The position numbers and the translations under genes were made by a program. From Ruminiclostridium josui JCM 17888 (GTDB taxonomy: Bacteria > Bacillota > Clostridia > Acetivibrionales > DSM-1351), in the NCBI RefSeq assembly GCF_000526495.1, contig NZ_JAGE01000001.1:496001-560000 (forward strand): 64,000 nt of DNA, written 5' to 3'. The stretch's first letter is position 1. Each line of letters starts with the position of its first letter. The notes under the pieces were generated by a model. That model had not been told where the DNA came from, did no database searches, and saw only the letters and a list, made by a program, of their open reading frames with translations. Of the stretch, positions 37,126-46,117 are shown one piece after another.

Positions 37126-37336
37126 AACTGACACCTCCGCATTTAATAGGCAAGAAGATTCTCTTCAAGTCCATATAATATTTAAACAATAAAAAAAGTG
37201 GATAGAAGTAAGTATCCACTAATAATCTCAACTCTCAAATCTCAGCCATGACATATAAATATGTTTAAAACCGATATTGACCCGGCAAAACCTTGTCCGC
37301 TCGGGTGAGAAGTGGAAAAACTTCTTCTTGTTTTGC
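37126..37336 (-). promoter_or_regulatory. infC leader (L20 leader type) with intrinsic terminator
   Basis: A 210-nt leader ahead of infC. It contains a CACCCGAGCGG...GCCGGGT pairing region and then a strong intrinsic terminator, AGTGGATA/TATCCACT (37197-37220) followed by seven Ts, well before the start codon. This is the layout of L20 leaders, where L20 promotes termination. The family call rests on position and on the terminator, not on a covariance search. Confidence 0.7.
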
Positions 37337-37342
37337 ATAAAT

Positions 37343-37371
37343 ATGATAACAAAATATATTTACTCTGTCAA
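37343..37371 (-). promoter_or_regulatory. infC operon promoter
   Basis: On the minus strand, TTGACA (37371-37366), 17 bases and TATCAT (37348-37343) lie upstream of the leader; start expected near 37336. It lies just beyond the end of dfrA. Confidence 0.75.
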
Positions 37372-37402
37372 CATTTTTTATACATTCTTATTTCCCCTAT
37401 TA

Positions 37403-37885
37403 TTATTTTATTCTTTCATATACCAGCCATTTATATTCATATGGATTTTTTTCATCTTTGGTTCCAATTTCACAAGATACCTGTTTCCATTGGTTATAGT
37501 CAATTTCCGGAAAAAAAGTATCTGCTTCAAACTCTTTTTCTATCAGAGTCAAATACAGTCTGTCTGAAAGAGGAAGAAATTCTTTGTATATTTCTGCTCC
37601 CCCAATTATAAAGACTTCCTCTTCTCCTATAAAATTCATGGCTTTTTGTATTGAATTAACTGTGGTACAACCCTCAGGATTATAGTCTGTATCACGTGTA
37701 ATTACTATGTTTTTTCGGCCTGGCAAGGGTTTACCAATGGATTCAAAAGTTTTTCTCCCCATAATGACCGTTTTTCCCATAGTAATTTTTTTGAAGTATG
37801 CAAAATCGGCTGGTATATACCAGGGTATTCTATTTTTGCAGCCAAGGGCATTATTCAGACCCATAGCCCATATCATTGAAATCAT
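37403..37885 (-). CDS. folA: dihydrofolate reductase
   Basis: A 160-residue DHFR making tetrahydrofolate, and the trimethoprim target. Motifs: [28 protein letters not shown] at the start (split over 28 residues), [16 protein letters not shown], and [12 protein letters not shown]. It overlaps thyA by 4 bases (ATGA), so the two are coupled; ThyA makes dihydrofolate and DHFR recycles it. Confidence 0.97.
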   Translation of the reverse strand: MISMIWAMGLNNALGCKNRIPWYIPADFAYFKKITMGKTVIMGRKTFESIGKPLPGRKNIVITRDTDYNPEGCTTVNSIQKAMNFIGEEEVFIIGGAEIYKEFLPLSDRLYLTLIEKEFEADTFFPEIDYNQWKQVSCEIGTKDEKNPYEYKWLVYERIK

Positions 37886-38676
37886 ACAGCCACCACTCCT
37901 TTAATATGCGGATGAGGGTCGTAATCAGTTAACGTAAAATCACTGTATTTAAATTCGAATAAATCCTTTACATCAGGATTAATATTCATTTTGGGCAATG
38001 GTCTTGGCTCACGGCTTATTTGCAGATTTATCTGTTCAATGTGATTTAGATAAATGTGGGCATCTCCCAATGTATGGACAAACTCACCGGCTTTCAATCC
38101 ACAGCTTTGAGCTATCATCATTGTAAACAATGCATATGACGCAATATTAAAAGGCACGCCTAAAAATACATCTGCACTTCTCTGGTATAGCATACAGGAC
38201 AATGTCCCGTTAACCACATAAAACTGATAAAAGCAGTGGCACGGCGGCAAAGCCATTTTTTCTATATCTGCCACATTCCATGAGCTTACTATGAGTCTTC
38301 TTGAATCTGGATTGTTTTTTATTTGTTCAATAACTTCTTTGAGTTGGTCAATGTTTCTTCCGTCCGGGGTACTCCAAGACCTCCATTGATGTCCGTATAT
38401 GGGACCAAGATTGCCATTTTCATCTGCCCACTCATCCCATATGGAAACTCCGTTTTCCTTTAAATACTTTATGTTTGTTTCTCCGCTTATAAACCAGAGA
38501 AGTTCATGTATTATTGACTTTAAATGGAGCTTTTTAGTTGTTAATAAAGGAAATCCTTTTTGAAGGTCAAATCTCATTTGATAACCAAAAGTGCTTATAG
38601 TTCCCGTTCCTGTTCTGTCTTCTTTTTTAATGCCGTTTTTAAGTATATGTTTGCATAAGTCAAGGTACTGTTGCAT
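37882..38676 (-). CDS. thyA: thymidylate synthase
   Basis: A 264-residue ThyA that methylates dUMP using methylene-tetrahydrofolate. The nucleophile Cys is in [30 protein letters not shown] and GPIYGHQWR are signatures. The normal length suggests the classical, non-ThyX enzyme. GGAG precedes the ATG, and folA follows in a coupled unit. Confidence 0.98.
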   Translation of the reverse strand: MQQYLDLCKHILKNGIKKEDRTGTGTISTFGYQMRFDLQKGFPLLTTKKLHLKSIIHELLWFISGETNIKYLKENGVSIWDEWADENGNLGPIYGHQWRSWSTPDGRNIDQLKEVIEQIKNNPDSRRLIVSSWNVADIEKMALPPCHCFYQFYVVNGTLSCMLYQRSADVFLGVPFNIASYALFTMMIAQSCGLKAGEFVHTLGDAHIYLNHIEQINLQISREPRPLPKMNINPDVKDLFEFKYSDFTLTDYDPHPHIKGVVAV

Positions 38677-38755
38677 TTGTTATATCTCCATTTCCGATTA
38701 TTATTACATATTTTTATAATGCTTTATTTTATTATATAATGAATTGCTATTTTTG

Positions 38756-40195
38756 TCAGGTTGACAGTTTGTATTTTTTCCTGTATTCATGAAATCCTGA
38801 CATCAACAGCTCACTTCCTTTGGCCGCAAGCACAAACACAAGCATTATGGCAAAATACCGGTACCTGACTTGTATTTCAATCAAAGCATGAGCGGCAAAA
38901 TAGCATGCGATTATTGATGATATCAACACAACTCCTGTATAGATTTTTTTCTGTTTGAGTGTTAAACATAACCCTGCTAACATAAGTATAAAGGCAAAGA
39001 TGTAATACATTTTTTCTATTTTCAGAATACGGAATTCGTATTTTTTCATGATATCAGAAGCAACAAGGTGATTGTTCTTTTTTTCATAAAATCCCCACTT
39101 CATAGTATCAAAATAGCTCCACATAATTTTCTGTTTTGTATTAATCAAATCAAGTATTTTCCTCGGTCCTATGGATATACGTTCTTTTATTACCTTCTTT
39201 GATACTTCATTTCTCTCATTAAAATCCTGTATATAAAATATTTCGTTCTGGTCAGAGTAAGAAAATGTTCCCTTACTTTCGTAATTAAAGCCCACAACAA
39301 ATTTCCATAAGGGATAATTATTACTCAAGCCTTCGGGGTTTATATCCGCCTTTTTTACTATTGTGGAAAAAGTAAAACTCATAAGGAAGTATGCTGCAAT
39401 CATAATCGCTGAAGCAACAATACGAAGAAGCTTTTTTTCTATTATAGATTGTGCAACTGCCCAAATCATAACACCTCCTAGTATAACCACACCAATGGGT
39501 CTGACAGCATTCCCAAAAGAAAGAAATATTCCTGCTGCTACGCTTCTTATTGCAAAATTTATACGAGTTTCAAGGAGCAGGTATATGGAAAGCATAAACA
39601 TACATGCTGCAAAATGCTGGTTTGTAAGTACCGGAGTCAGAAAATATGGCGCTGGATATAAAAGATATAATAAAGAAACAAACCTTGCTGTATAATCATT
39701 TGATATTTTTCTTGCTATAAGATAAATAAGGGAATTGGACCCTGCCATGAAAAAACAATTTACAAGCTTTAAAGGCAGAAGTCCCGTACCGAATAATTTC
39801 ATAATCATTGCATAGTAGATAACCGGTCCTGTCTGATACGCAAATGATGTGAAATAAAATCCATGACCAAAGGATTTATCTCCCTTATTCAGTTTTATGG
39901 CACAATTATAAAATGTGTTAAAATCTGATATAGGTATCGTATCGGAGGTAATTGCCACTAAGCCTTTAGATATAAAGGCCAGCAAAAATATTACCGTAAA
40001 AAACACCAAAGGAGATATATTTAACTTGTAGGAAACCAGATAAATAATCAATACTACAGGGAGTACCAAAAGTGCGTATATAAATACACTATTATATGCG
40101 GAATACAAAAAGTTAAGATACAGTAAATATGCCGTAAAAGCTGTCAGTAGAATTATTAATGTCTTGTTTAATGTATCTTTATTTATTGTACTCAT
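38756..40195 (-). CDS. ArnT/PMT-like membrane glycosyltransferase (GT39/GT-C)
   Basis: A 479-residue polytopic protein with about ten membrane helices. Residue 95-120 holds the extracellular acidic loop SDFNTFYNCAIKLNKGDK, the usual GT-C catalytic site region, and FTSFAYQTGPVIYYAMIMKLFG resembles dolichyl-phosphate-mannose or ArnT transferases. It begins 1 base into the stop of the preceding polyprenyl-phosphate glycosyltransferase gene, so the pair probably transfers a lipid-linked sugar across or outside the membrane. The acceptor is not known. Confidence 0.8.
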   Translation of the reverse strand: MSTINKDTLNKTLIILLTAFTAYLLYLNFLYSAYNSVFIYALLVLPVVLIIYLVSYKLNISPLVFFTVIFLLAFISKGLVAITSDTIPISDFNTFYNCAIKLNKGDKSFGHGFYFTSFAYQTGPVIYYAMIMKLFGTGLLPLKLVNCFFMAGSNSLIYLIARKISNDYTARFVSLLYLLYPAPYFLTPVLTNQHFAACMFMLSIYLLLETRINFAIRSVAAGIFLSFGNAVRPIGVVILGGVMIWAVAQSIIEKKLLRIVASAIMIAAYFLMSFTFSTIVKKADINPEGLSNNYPLWKFVVGFNYESKGTFSYSDQNEIFYIQDFNERNEVSKKVIKERISIGPRKILDLINTKQKIMWSYFDTMKWGFYEKKNNHLVASDIMKKYEFRILKIEKMYYIFAFILMLAGLCLTLKQKKIYTGVVLISSIIACYFAAHALIEIQVRYRYFAIMLVFVLAAKGSELLMSGFHEYRKKYKLST

Positions 40196-41157
40196 TAAAT
40201 GTCGTTTTTCCTCTCAGCCTCTTCCTGAAATCCTAATAATTCTCCGACAATGTATAAAGGACGAGCTTTTACTTCTTCGTATATTCTACCAACATATTCC
40301 CCCATAATTCCTATAACTATAAGCATCACGCCGTTAAAGAACAGGGATACCGCCATTGATGATGCCCAGCCAGAGGCAATATCGTTTTTTACAAATCTCT
40401 GTATCAAAACAACAATAAGATATATAAAGCTTATTATTGAGACAATCATACCTGCAAAAGTAGCAAGCTTCAAAGGTTTATATGAAAAGGAGAATATTCC
40501 GTCTCCTGCCAGTTTGAGCATTTTTTTTAGTGGATACTTGGTTTCTCCTGCAAATCTTTTTTCTCGTCTGTACTCTACACTTGTCTGCTTAAATCCTACC
40601 CAGCTAACCAAGCCTCTTACATATCTTGAACGCTCCGGGAGGCATTTCATGGCATCACAAACTTTTCTGTCAATAAGCCTGAAATCTCCTACATCAACTG
40701 GTAGTTTAACATCAGTCATACTATCAAGAAAACGATAAAACATTTTTGCTGTAAACTTTTTGAAAAAAGTTTCTCCTTCTCTTTGAAGTCTCTTGCCATA
40801 TACTACATCATATCCCTGATTCCACTGTTCAACCATTTTGAGAATAACTTCAGGAGGATCCTGCAGGTCTGCATCTATTATTACTATAGCGTCGCCTTTT
40901 GCATAATCCATACCAGCCGTAATAGCTATCTGGTGTCCAAAATTCCTTGCAAAATTTATTACTCGTACACATGAATTTTTCAAGGCAATTTCCCTGAGTT
41001 TAAAATATGTATTGTCCTTACTTCCGTCATTTATAAAAATGTATTCAACATCCATAAAATAGTTTTCAAACACTTGAGAAAGTCTTTTAAAGGTTTCATC
41101 TATTACTTCTTGTTCATTGTATACCGGAACGACTATTGATAATAATTTCTTTGACAT
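40195..41157 (-). CDS. polyprenyl-phosphate glycosyltransferase (GT2, DPM1/GtrB type)
   Basis: A 320-residue GT2: SIVVPVYNEQEVIDETF, DGSKDNT, and the metal motif IDADLQDPPE. Two C-terminal membrane helices (about 230-255 and 270-295) and the YVGRIYEEVKARP tail are typical of GtrB or DPM1-like enzymes that load undecaprenyl phosphate with a sugar. The GT39 gene follows with a 1-base overlap. Promoter TTGATA-16-TATAAT lies 65-90 bases upstream. Confidence 0.9.
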   Translation of the reverse strand: MSKKLLSIVVPVYNEQEVIDETFKRLSQVFENYFMDVEYIFINDGSKDNTYFKLREIALKNSCVRVINFARNFGHQIAITAGMDYAKGDAIVIIDADLQDPPEVILKMVEQWNQGYDVVYGKRLQREGETFFKKFTAKMFYRFLDSMTDVKLPVDVGDFRLIDRKVCDAMKCLPERSRYVRGLVSWVGFKQTSVEYRREKRFAGETKYPLKKMLKLAGDGIFSFSYKPLKLATFAGMIVSIISFIYLIVVLIQRFVKNDIASGWASSMAVSLFFNGVMLIVIGIMGEYVGRIYEEVKARPLYIVGELLGFQEEAERKNDI

Positions 41158-41221
41158 TTGGTACTTCTCCTCGCTTTCAACCGAGTATAACTAGATAATT
41201 ATTCCTATTTTTTCTTAAACA

Positions 41222-41249
41222 ATTATAACACACTAGTAATTATTATCAA
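41222..41249 (-). promoter_or_regulatory. promoter of the glycosyltransferase operon
   Basis: On the minus strand, TTGATA (41249-41244), 16 bases and TATAAT (41227-41222). The 5' leader would be about 55 bases. Confidence 0.7.
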
Positions 41250-41302
41250 TTTTGACGCTAAATATTAAGAAAAAGTTCATATTTATGTAATATTGATGAA
41301 TA

Positions 41303-41340
41303 AAAAATCTTCTTAACGTTTTAACGTTAAGAAGATTTTT
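41303..41340 (-). terminator. strong terminator after the PAP2 gene
   Basis: AAAAATCTTCTTAACGTT (41303-41320) and AACGTTAAGAAGATTTTT (41323-41340) are perfect 18-base complements with a 2-base spacer, usable on both strands. It ends the CotH-VTC-DUF4956-PAP2 transcript. Confidence 0.9.
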
Positions 41341-41352
41341 TTATTTTACTAA

Positions 41353-42027
41353 TTAATTTCTCCTTGAAAAATGCTCAATTAGATTTTTTATCAATATTAC
41401 AATTGTAAATACAATGCCAGCCTCAAGATACCCGCCTATAGTATCGCTTGCATAGTGATTTTTAAGATAAACCCGGCTAAAGCCAATAAGTAGAGGCATT
41501 ATTACACAGAAAATCGCAAGTGCAATTCTTCCGGCCTTTATCTTTATACGTTTGTTTACTACAAGATAAAGTACCAAATAAAATATAAACGCCATTGCGG
41601 CATGCCTGCTTGGAAAGGAGAATTTGTCCACATCTGCATCCGGATGAGGGCGTTTGAAAACATCTTTTAGCAGAGGGTTTAAAAAGAATACAATAAATAC
41701 TCCCGTAGCGTAGGATATATACTTGGAATAACCTTCCTTGTTAGCAAAAACTACAATTCCAAGTGCTGCTATTGCTAGACCCAAGTATAAATTTACTTGC
41801 GACTCACCTATGACTCCCAGAAACTTAACAATTTGTTTTGTAGTACGTGATTTAAGGCTTCTCAAAAAGTCGTATACAGCACTGTCAAAGCCGTCTATTG
41901 AACCAGATTTAATTAGTAGGACAAGACCTGTAAATGCAAGACCCAATAAAAGAAGAAATACAGTACTTACAAAAATCTTGTTATATTTGTTTTTTATATT
42001 TGATTCAGTCATAATATTATTCTCCAA
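41353..42027 (-). CDS. PAP2-family membrane phosphatase
   Basis: A 224-residue lipid phosphatase-like protein with about six membrane helices. The three catalytic motifs are intact: KDVFKRPHP, SFPSRHAAMAF (PSRH instead of PSGH) and SRVYLKNHYASD. Substrates of the family include undecaprenyl pyrophosphate and phosphatidate. The start is TTG 42027 behind AAGGGG; an ATG five codons later (42012) is nearly as good. It is the last gene of the CotH cluster, 31 bases after DUF4956. Confidence 0.85.
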   Translation of the reverse strand: MENNIMTESNIKNKYNKIFVSTVFLLLLGLAFTGLVLLIKSGSIDGFDSAVYDFLRSLKSRTTKQIVKFLGVIGESQVNLYLGLAIAALGIVVFANKEGYSKYISYATGVFIVFFLNPLLKDVFKRPHPDADVDKFSFPSRHAAMAFIFYLVLYLVVNKRIKIKAGRIALAIFCVIMPLLIGFSRVYLKNHYASDTIGGYLEAGIVFTIVILIKNLIEHFSRRN

Positions 42028-42058
42028 TGATTGAATCCCCTTTCTCTAAAAAAGTCTT

Positions 42059-42724
42059 TTATCCCATATATTCTCCGTTATAGCTGACCATAACGGCATT
42101 TACAACACCTTCTATATTAATTATATCATTAACAAATTTACTATATCCATCTTTAAGTTGAACTTCTACTGTAAGTTCCATACCTGTTTTTGATACTGTC
42201 TTTCCTTTAACAATCGATTTTGCCGATTTTTCTTCGATTAAATTTATTACACTGTCTTCAATATCAGAATTCTCACAATTTATTACTATTATATATGGTG
42301 TAGCCCTGCTTTTCCTATTTACAAAAACAGTCATTACGATACCCATTAGAATACTTGTTACAACTGCAAGTGGAATCATCCCTGCACCAACCACTATTCC
42401 TGATGTAATTGCCCAGAACAAAAAAACAATATCAAAGGGATCCTTTAATGCCGTCCTGAATCTTACTATTGAGAGTGTACCAAGCATACCAAGGGAAAGT
42501 ACTACGTTACTAGAAACTGCCAGTATAACCGCACAGGTTATCATTGCCATACCAATTAATGATAACCCGAAATTTGCTGAAAACATTACTCCTGAAAAAG
42601 TCTTTTTGTAAACCATAAAAATAAAAAAGCCTATCATGAATGAAACTATAATTCCTACAAACATATCAAAGCCGCTTACTGCTGTTGCATTCTTTATAAA
42701 ACTTGAATCTAAAATGCTGTCCAC
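42059..42724 (-). CDS. DUF4956 membrane protein
   Basis: A 221-residue protein with four or five membrane helices (about 20-135) and a C-terminal cytoplasmic alpha/beta domain. LSLGMLGTLSIVRFRTALKDP is the DUF4956 hallmark. Start GTG follows GGGGGG. Its function is not established. It sits 23 bases downstream of the VTC gene, and the CotH-VTC-DUF4956 trio occurs in other Firmicutes, so it is likely the membrane part of a polymer-handling machine. Confidence 0.85.
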   Translation of the reverse strand: MDSILDSSFIKNATAVSGFDMFVGIIVSFMIGFFIFMVYKKTFSGVMFSANFGLSLIGMAMITCAVILAVSSNVVLSLGMLGTLSIVRFRTALKDPFDIVFLFWAITSGIVVGAGMIPLAVVTSILMGIVMTVFVNRKSRATPYIIVINCENSDIEDSVINLIEEKSAKSIVKGKTVSKTGMELTVEVQLKDGYSKFVNDIINIEGVVNAVMVSYNGEYMG

Positions 42725-42747
42725 TTTATTTTCCCCCCTAGAAGTAT

Positions 42748-43422
42748 TTACCCAAATTTTCTACAGGCTACATATTTTGAAAATGCCGATACAAGCCTGT
42801 CCTGAACCATGACTATATCTGAAATCATGGCAGGTTTGTAATTATCATATTTAACCTCTAAAATTATTGTCTTGCCTTCTGCTAAAACTGTAGGAACGTT
42901 AGGATTAAGCATATCTATACTATTTATACTTGTCCTTACATCCCTATCCAATGTAATTCTTACATTTCCTGCGGAGTATACAAAAGGTTCACGAATATAA
43001 TCCACAATAACTTTAGGTCTTAGTTGTTCTATTTTCATTTTTACATACAACTCAGAAACAAGTTGCCTGTCAGAATTAAGCATCCATTCTATATCACCAT
43101 GAATTATTCGCCTTACTTCATCTTTTGTGACCCTCTCTGATACCTTGTTACACATTCCGTTTATTTTGCTTTTCTTCTCAAGTTTTATGAAGTCATAATT
43201 ATTATTGTAGCAACGAATTCTGAATTTCTCACGTATACTGACCCCGCTTATTTTTTCATATAGTGCCTTGTTGTAGATGTTGTCAAAATACAGACTTCTT
43301 ATTTTGTATTCACCTGTTTCACCAACGTGACTATCATGTGGTATTACTGCTCTCAGTCGTGACCGAACAGTAAGATAATCTGAATAGTTAAGAAATATCT
43401 TGTATTCGTGACGTAATTTCAA
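42748..43422 (-). CDS. VTC-domain polyphosphate polymerase-like protein
   Basis: A 224-residue VTC catalytic domain. The tunnel-lining basic and acidic residues are visible: RHEYKIFL, IRSLYFDN, KFRIRCYN, FIKLEKKSK, ITLDRDV and ILEVKYD. Eukaryotic VTC4 makes polyphosphate from ATP; bacterial forms are uncharacterised. The start is TTG 43422 after GGAGGGGG, inside the end of cotH (35-base overlap), so it is co-translated. No membrane segment of its own; the adjacent DUF4956 protein may anchor it. Confidence 0.85.
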   Translation of the reverse strand: MKLRHEYKIFLNYSDYLTVRSRLRAVIPHDSHVGETGEYKIRSLYFDNIYNKALYEKISGVSIREKFRIRCYNNNYDFIKLEKKSKINGMCNKVSERVTKDEVRRIIHGDIEWMLNSDRQLVSELYVKMKIEQLRPKVIVDYIREPFVYSAGNVRITLDRDVRTSINSIDMLNPNVPTVLAEGKTIILEVKYDNYKPAMISDIVMVQDRLVSAFSKYVACRKFG

Positions 43423-45385
43423 ATCTCCCCCTCCTCATACTTCTTTTTTTGTACTTTACTCGTGAATACTTGCTCAGCAATATGGTAAATGTAATTATTG
43501 CAATTAGTGATAAGACTAATACTATTCTTGATATTCCGTGATTTATGACTGTATTTTCTGACGTTTTGACACTCTTTGAAATCTCATAAGCAATTGGCCC
43601 CATTACTCCGAACACTTTTTTCAAATAAGTAATATCAGATGAATTAAATTTTGACATATCAATTTTGCCGTCTGTTTTATATTCTTCAGGGAGATAATCC
43701 ATAAGAATTTTTAATACTCCATCCATATCTTTGTTGGAAATCCCCAGTATTGAGTACATTGTAATTGTTTTGCTCATATCCAGACCCTGTGTATCAACCA
43801 GAGCTTCAGGTTTCTCATTTTGTCCCTCTAATGTTGCCGGCACAGTATTGCTTAACTGTCCCTGAACACTTTTTGCTCTAAGCTTGCAGAATTTATTTAG
43901 TTCATTAACCCCCTCCACAAATTGATCGTACGTAAAGAAGCCCTTTTTATCATTTTTGATATATGGAGATATCATATTAACAGTTGCTTCAAAGAATTTG
44001 TCAAAGTAACCGCTGTTAAAATAATTGGCAATAAATTCCTCAAAGTACTTATGATACTTATCTCTGTACTTACTATTTTTAAGTATCTGATTTATCATTG
44101 GCCTTTTTTCCAAATCAGCTTTAAATACAGGCGTATCAATAGGATAATTAACCATACTTTTAGCAGAACTCATACCATACTGGGCATCTGTTGTTTTTAT
44201 ATAGTTACCGAACAGATTAGAAGATGAATCTCCTGGATCAACCGCAAAGGAACCAAAAGCCAGGTCATAATCCCAAGGGATCATTGATAATTTACCCCCA
44301 CGTTCACAGAGATAATAATTATGTGAAAAAATACTAGTATATCCTTCGTAATTATCTACAAAGTTATGAACTACGAAGTACTTTATCACAGAATCAACGT
44401 CCAATGTATTATCCAAATCTTCACCACTGCTCAGCTTCTTTATTGAATTAATCAGTCGTCCTTTGTCAGTTTCATCTACAGTAAAAACTGCTGAATTTAA
44501 AATAGATTTATAGCTCTTTGGATTATTATCAATATATGTCAGACCAGTAACGTCTGTGTTAATTTCGTTTGAGTCTATAAGTACTTTGGCCATGTCCCCA
44601 ATCATGTCGACCCTTGTGCTACTGCTATAGTTCTTATAGGCATTACCGGACATAATATCTGCCAGATACTCAACCGCGGATTGACCATCTTCCATCTCGT
44701 AGCCCATAATTTTAATATAATCATACTTGGGCAAACCAAGTGAATCAGGCTTATACAATTTTCCATCAATGACTCCGTAATTTCTGACATAAAAAGATTT
44801 TTCTACGGCTTCTGTTGCCATATAGAAACCAAAATCTTTACCGTTTAATTTTATATTTACATAGCTTGATAACGGAGCCGCTATTCCCATATAGTTCATC
44901 ATATGCTGTGCCAAATAATCCTTCATATAAGTCGTATCCTTGGAACAGTTATTTAGTACCATTTTATCAAGCCCATCAAATGTCTGTTTTTTATAGTGGT
45001 CAAACTCAACCTTAAAACTAAAGTTTTGAGAATTCATGTCTATTAACTGCTTAAGAGAGGTATCTCCCTTTGGCCTTATTCCAACTTCATTTATTGTGAC
45101 GCCATCTATAATCATTGTACAAGGAATATATTTTTCATACAGAGCATTTTCTATCATATTATTCCAGATACGCTCATCAACTTGAATATCAATAGTGTGT
45201 ATTTTAGAATCATCAAAAAGTGTTCTTGGATACTTTATAGAGTTAGCAGTTAAATCCTTATAGCCTAAACCGCCATTTGCAGGTGCACTGTTATTTTCTA
45301 CAATAAACATTAGAAAAAATACTGCACAAAGCAGACAAACGGCAAAAATTAAGTATGTTCCATTTTTATACCTTTTTGTTTCCAT
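43388..45385 (-). CDS. CotH kinase family protein, membrane-anchored
   Basis: A 665-residue CotH-type atypical kinase. One N-terminal membrane helix (about 9-28) and one C-terminal (about 623-643) place the domain outside. GIRPKGDTS, FDGLDKMVLNN, YMKDYLAQHMM and the metal motif IPWDYDLAFG match CotH. Bacillus CotH phosphorylates spore coat proteins; here the target is unknown. First gene of CotH-VTC-DUF4956-PAP2, behind a TTGAAA promoter and divergent from a TetR gene. Confidence 0.88.
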   Translation of the reverse strand: METKRYKNGTYLIFAVCLLCAVFFLMFIVENNSAPANGGLGYKDLTANSIKYPRTLFDDSKIHTIDIQVDERIWNNMIENALYEKYIPCTMIIDGVTINEVGIRPKGDTSLKQLIDMNSQNFSFKVEFDHYKKQTFDGLDKMVLNNCSKDTTYMKDYLAQHMMNYMGIAAPLSSYVNIKLNGKDFGFYMATEAVEKSFYVRNYGVIDGKLYKPDSLGLPKYDYIKIMGYEMEDGQSAVEYLADIMSGNAYKNYSSSTRVDMIGDMAKVLIDSNEINTDVTGLTYIDNNPKSYKSILNSAVFTVDETDKGRLINSIKKLSSGEDLDNTLDVDSVIKYFVVHNFVDNYEGYTSIFSHNYYLCERGGKLSMIPWDYDLAFGSFAVDPGDSSSNLFGNYIKTTDAQYGMSSAKSMVNYPIDTPVFKADLEKRPMINQILKNSKYRDKYHKYFEEFIANYFNSGYFDKFFEATVNMISPYIKNDKKGFFTYDQFVEGVNELNKFCKLRAKSVQGQLSNTVPATLEGQNEKPEALVDTQGLDMSKTITMYSILGISNKDMDGVLKILMDYLPEEYKTDGKIDMSKFNSSDITYLKKVFGVMGPIAYEISKSVKTSENTVINHGISRIVLVLSLIAIITFTILLSKYSRVKYKKRSMRRGRFEITSRIQDIS

Positions 45386-45417
45386 TTTACAAATCCCTCA
45401 TAATATGTTATATAAAT

Positions 45418-45458
45418 AGAATAAAACAGTTGCGTGCTTTTTCAATATACAATAAAGT
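45418..45458. promoter_or_regulatory. overlapping divergent promoters of tetR and cotH
   Basis: Plus strand: TTGCGT (45430-45435), 17 bases, TAAAGT (45453-45458), leading to the TetR gene. Minus strand: TTGAAA (45445-45440), 16 bases, TATTCT (45423-45418), leading to cotH. The -35 boxes of both lie within 16 bases, so one bound regulator could block both. No clear palindromic operator was seen. Confidence 0.6.
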
Positions 45459-45485
45459 ACCAAATGTATGTTTTTGAGGTAAACC

Positions 45486-46028
45486 ATGATTAAAATGTCA
45501 AAAAGTAGACAATTTACCCAGGGAATTTTGTTGGACTCATTTTGGAAACTATATAAAGATCATGATATAGAAAAAATTACGATTAAAAAAATTACTGATA
45601 CAGCAGGATATAATAGAATTACCTTTTACGATTACTTTCAGGATATATACGATGCTCTTGATTGTCTGGAAAATAAGATATTGTCTGATATTGAATACAA
45701 ATTACATATATTGATTAGTGAGTCAGAAAATACTGTTAACAGCGCTTTTCTCGAAAAAGCAGAATCTTTGTTGGAAGAGTATCATGATTTTCTGAAAAGA
45801 TTTTTCAGTGACAGCAGTAATACCGGTTTTGAAAAAAAACTGCAGAATTTCATTAAAAATATACTGACAAACTTCTCATCAAAATCTATAGACTTTACCA
45901 ACATATATGTACTTGAGTTCTATACCTCAGGTCTTGTGGGTGCTTTCAAAATGTGGTTTAAAAAAGACTGTGATACACCACTTAAAGCTTTTCTCTACAT
46001 AATATACTCTATTATAAAAGTAGATTAA
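45486..46028 (+). CDS. TetR-family transcriptional regulator
   Basis: A 180-residue TetR-like regulator. The N-terminal helix-turn-helix is typical (TIKKITDTAGYNRITFYDYF, about 28-47), and the C-terminal ligand domain is all-helical, with YLLEFYTSGLVGAFKMWF-type text near residue 140 as in TetR/AcrR subgroups related to DhaS. GAGGT lies before the ATG. The divergent position suggests control of the CotH operon and itself. Confidence 0.85.
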   Translation: MIKMSKSRQFTQGILLDSFWKLYKDHDIEKITIKKITDTAGYNRITFYDYFQDIYDALDCLENKILSDIEYKLHILISESENTVNSAFLEKAESLLEEYHDFLKRFFSDSSNTGFEKKLQNFIKNILTNFSSKSIDFTNIYVLEFYTSGLVGAFKMWFKKDCDTPLKAFLYIIYSIIKVD

Positions 46029-46117
46029 GAAAATTAAATAAAAACATTAATAAACGGGATAAAAGAATACACCCATTTATTAATGCTTTACCTTAATATC
46101 AATAATTTAAAACTTTG

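Noticed and set aside
40250-40738. 162-residue plus-strand frame opposite the GT2 gene
   Set aside because: Antisense shadow of a well-supported glycosyltransferase gene.
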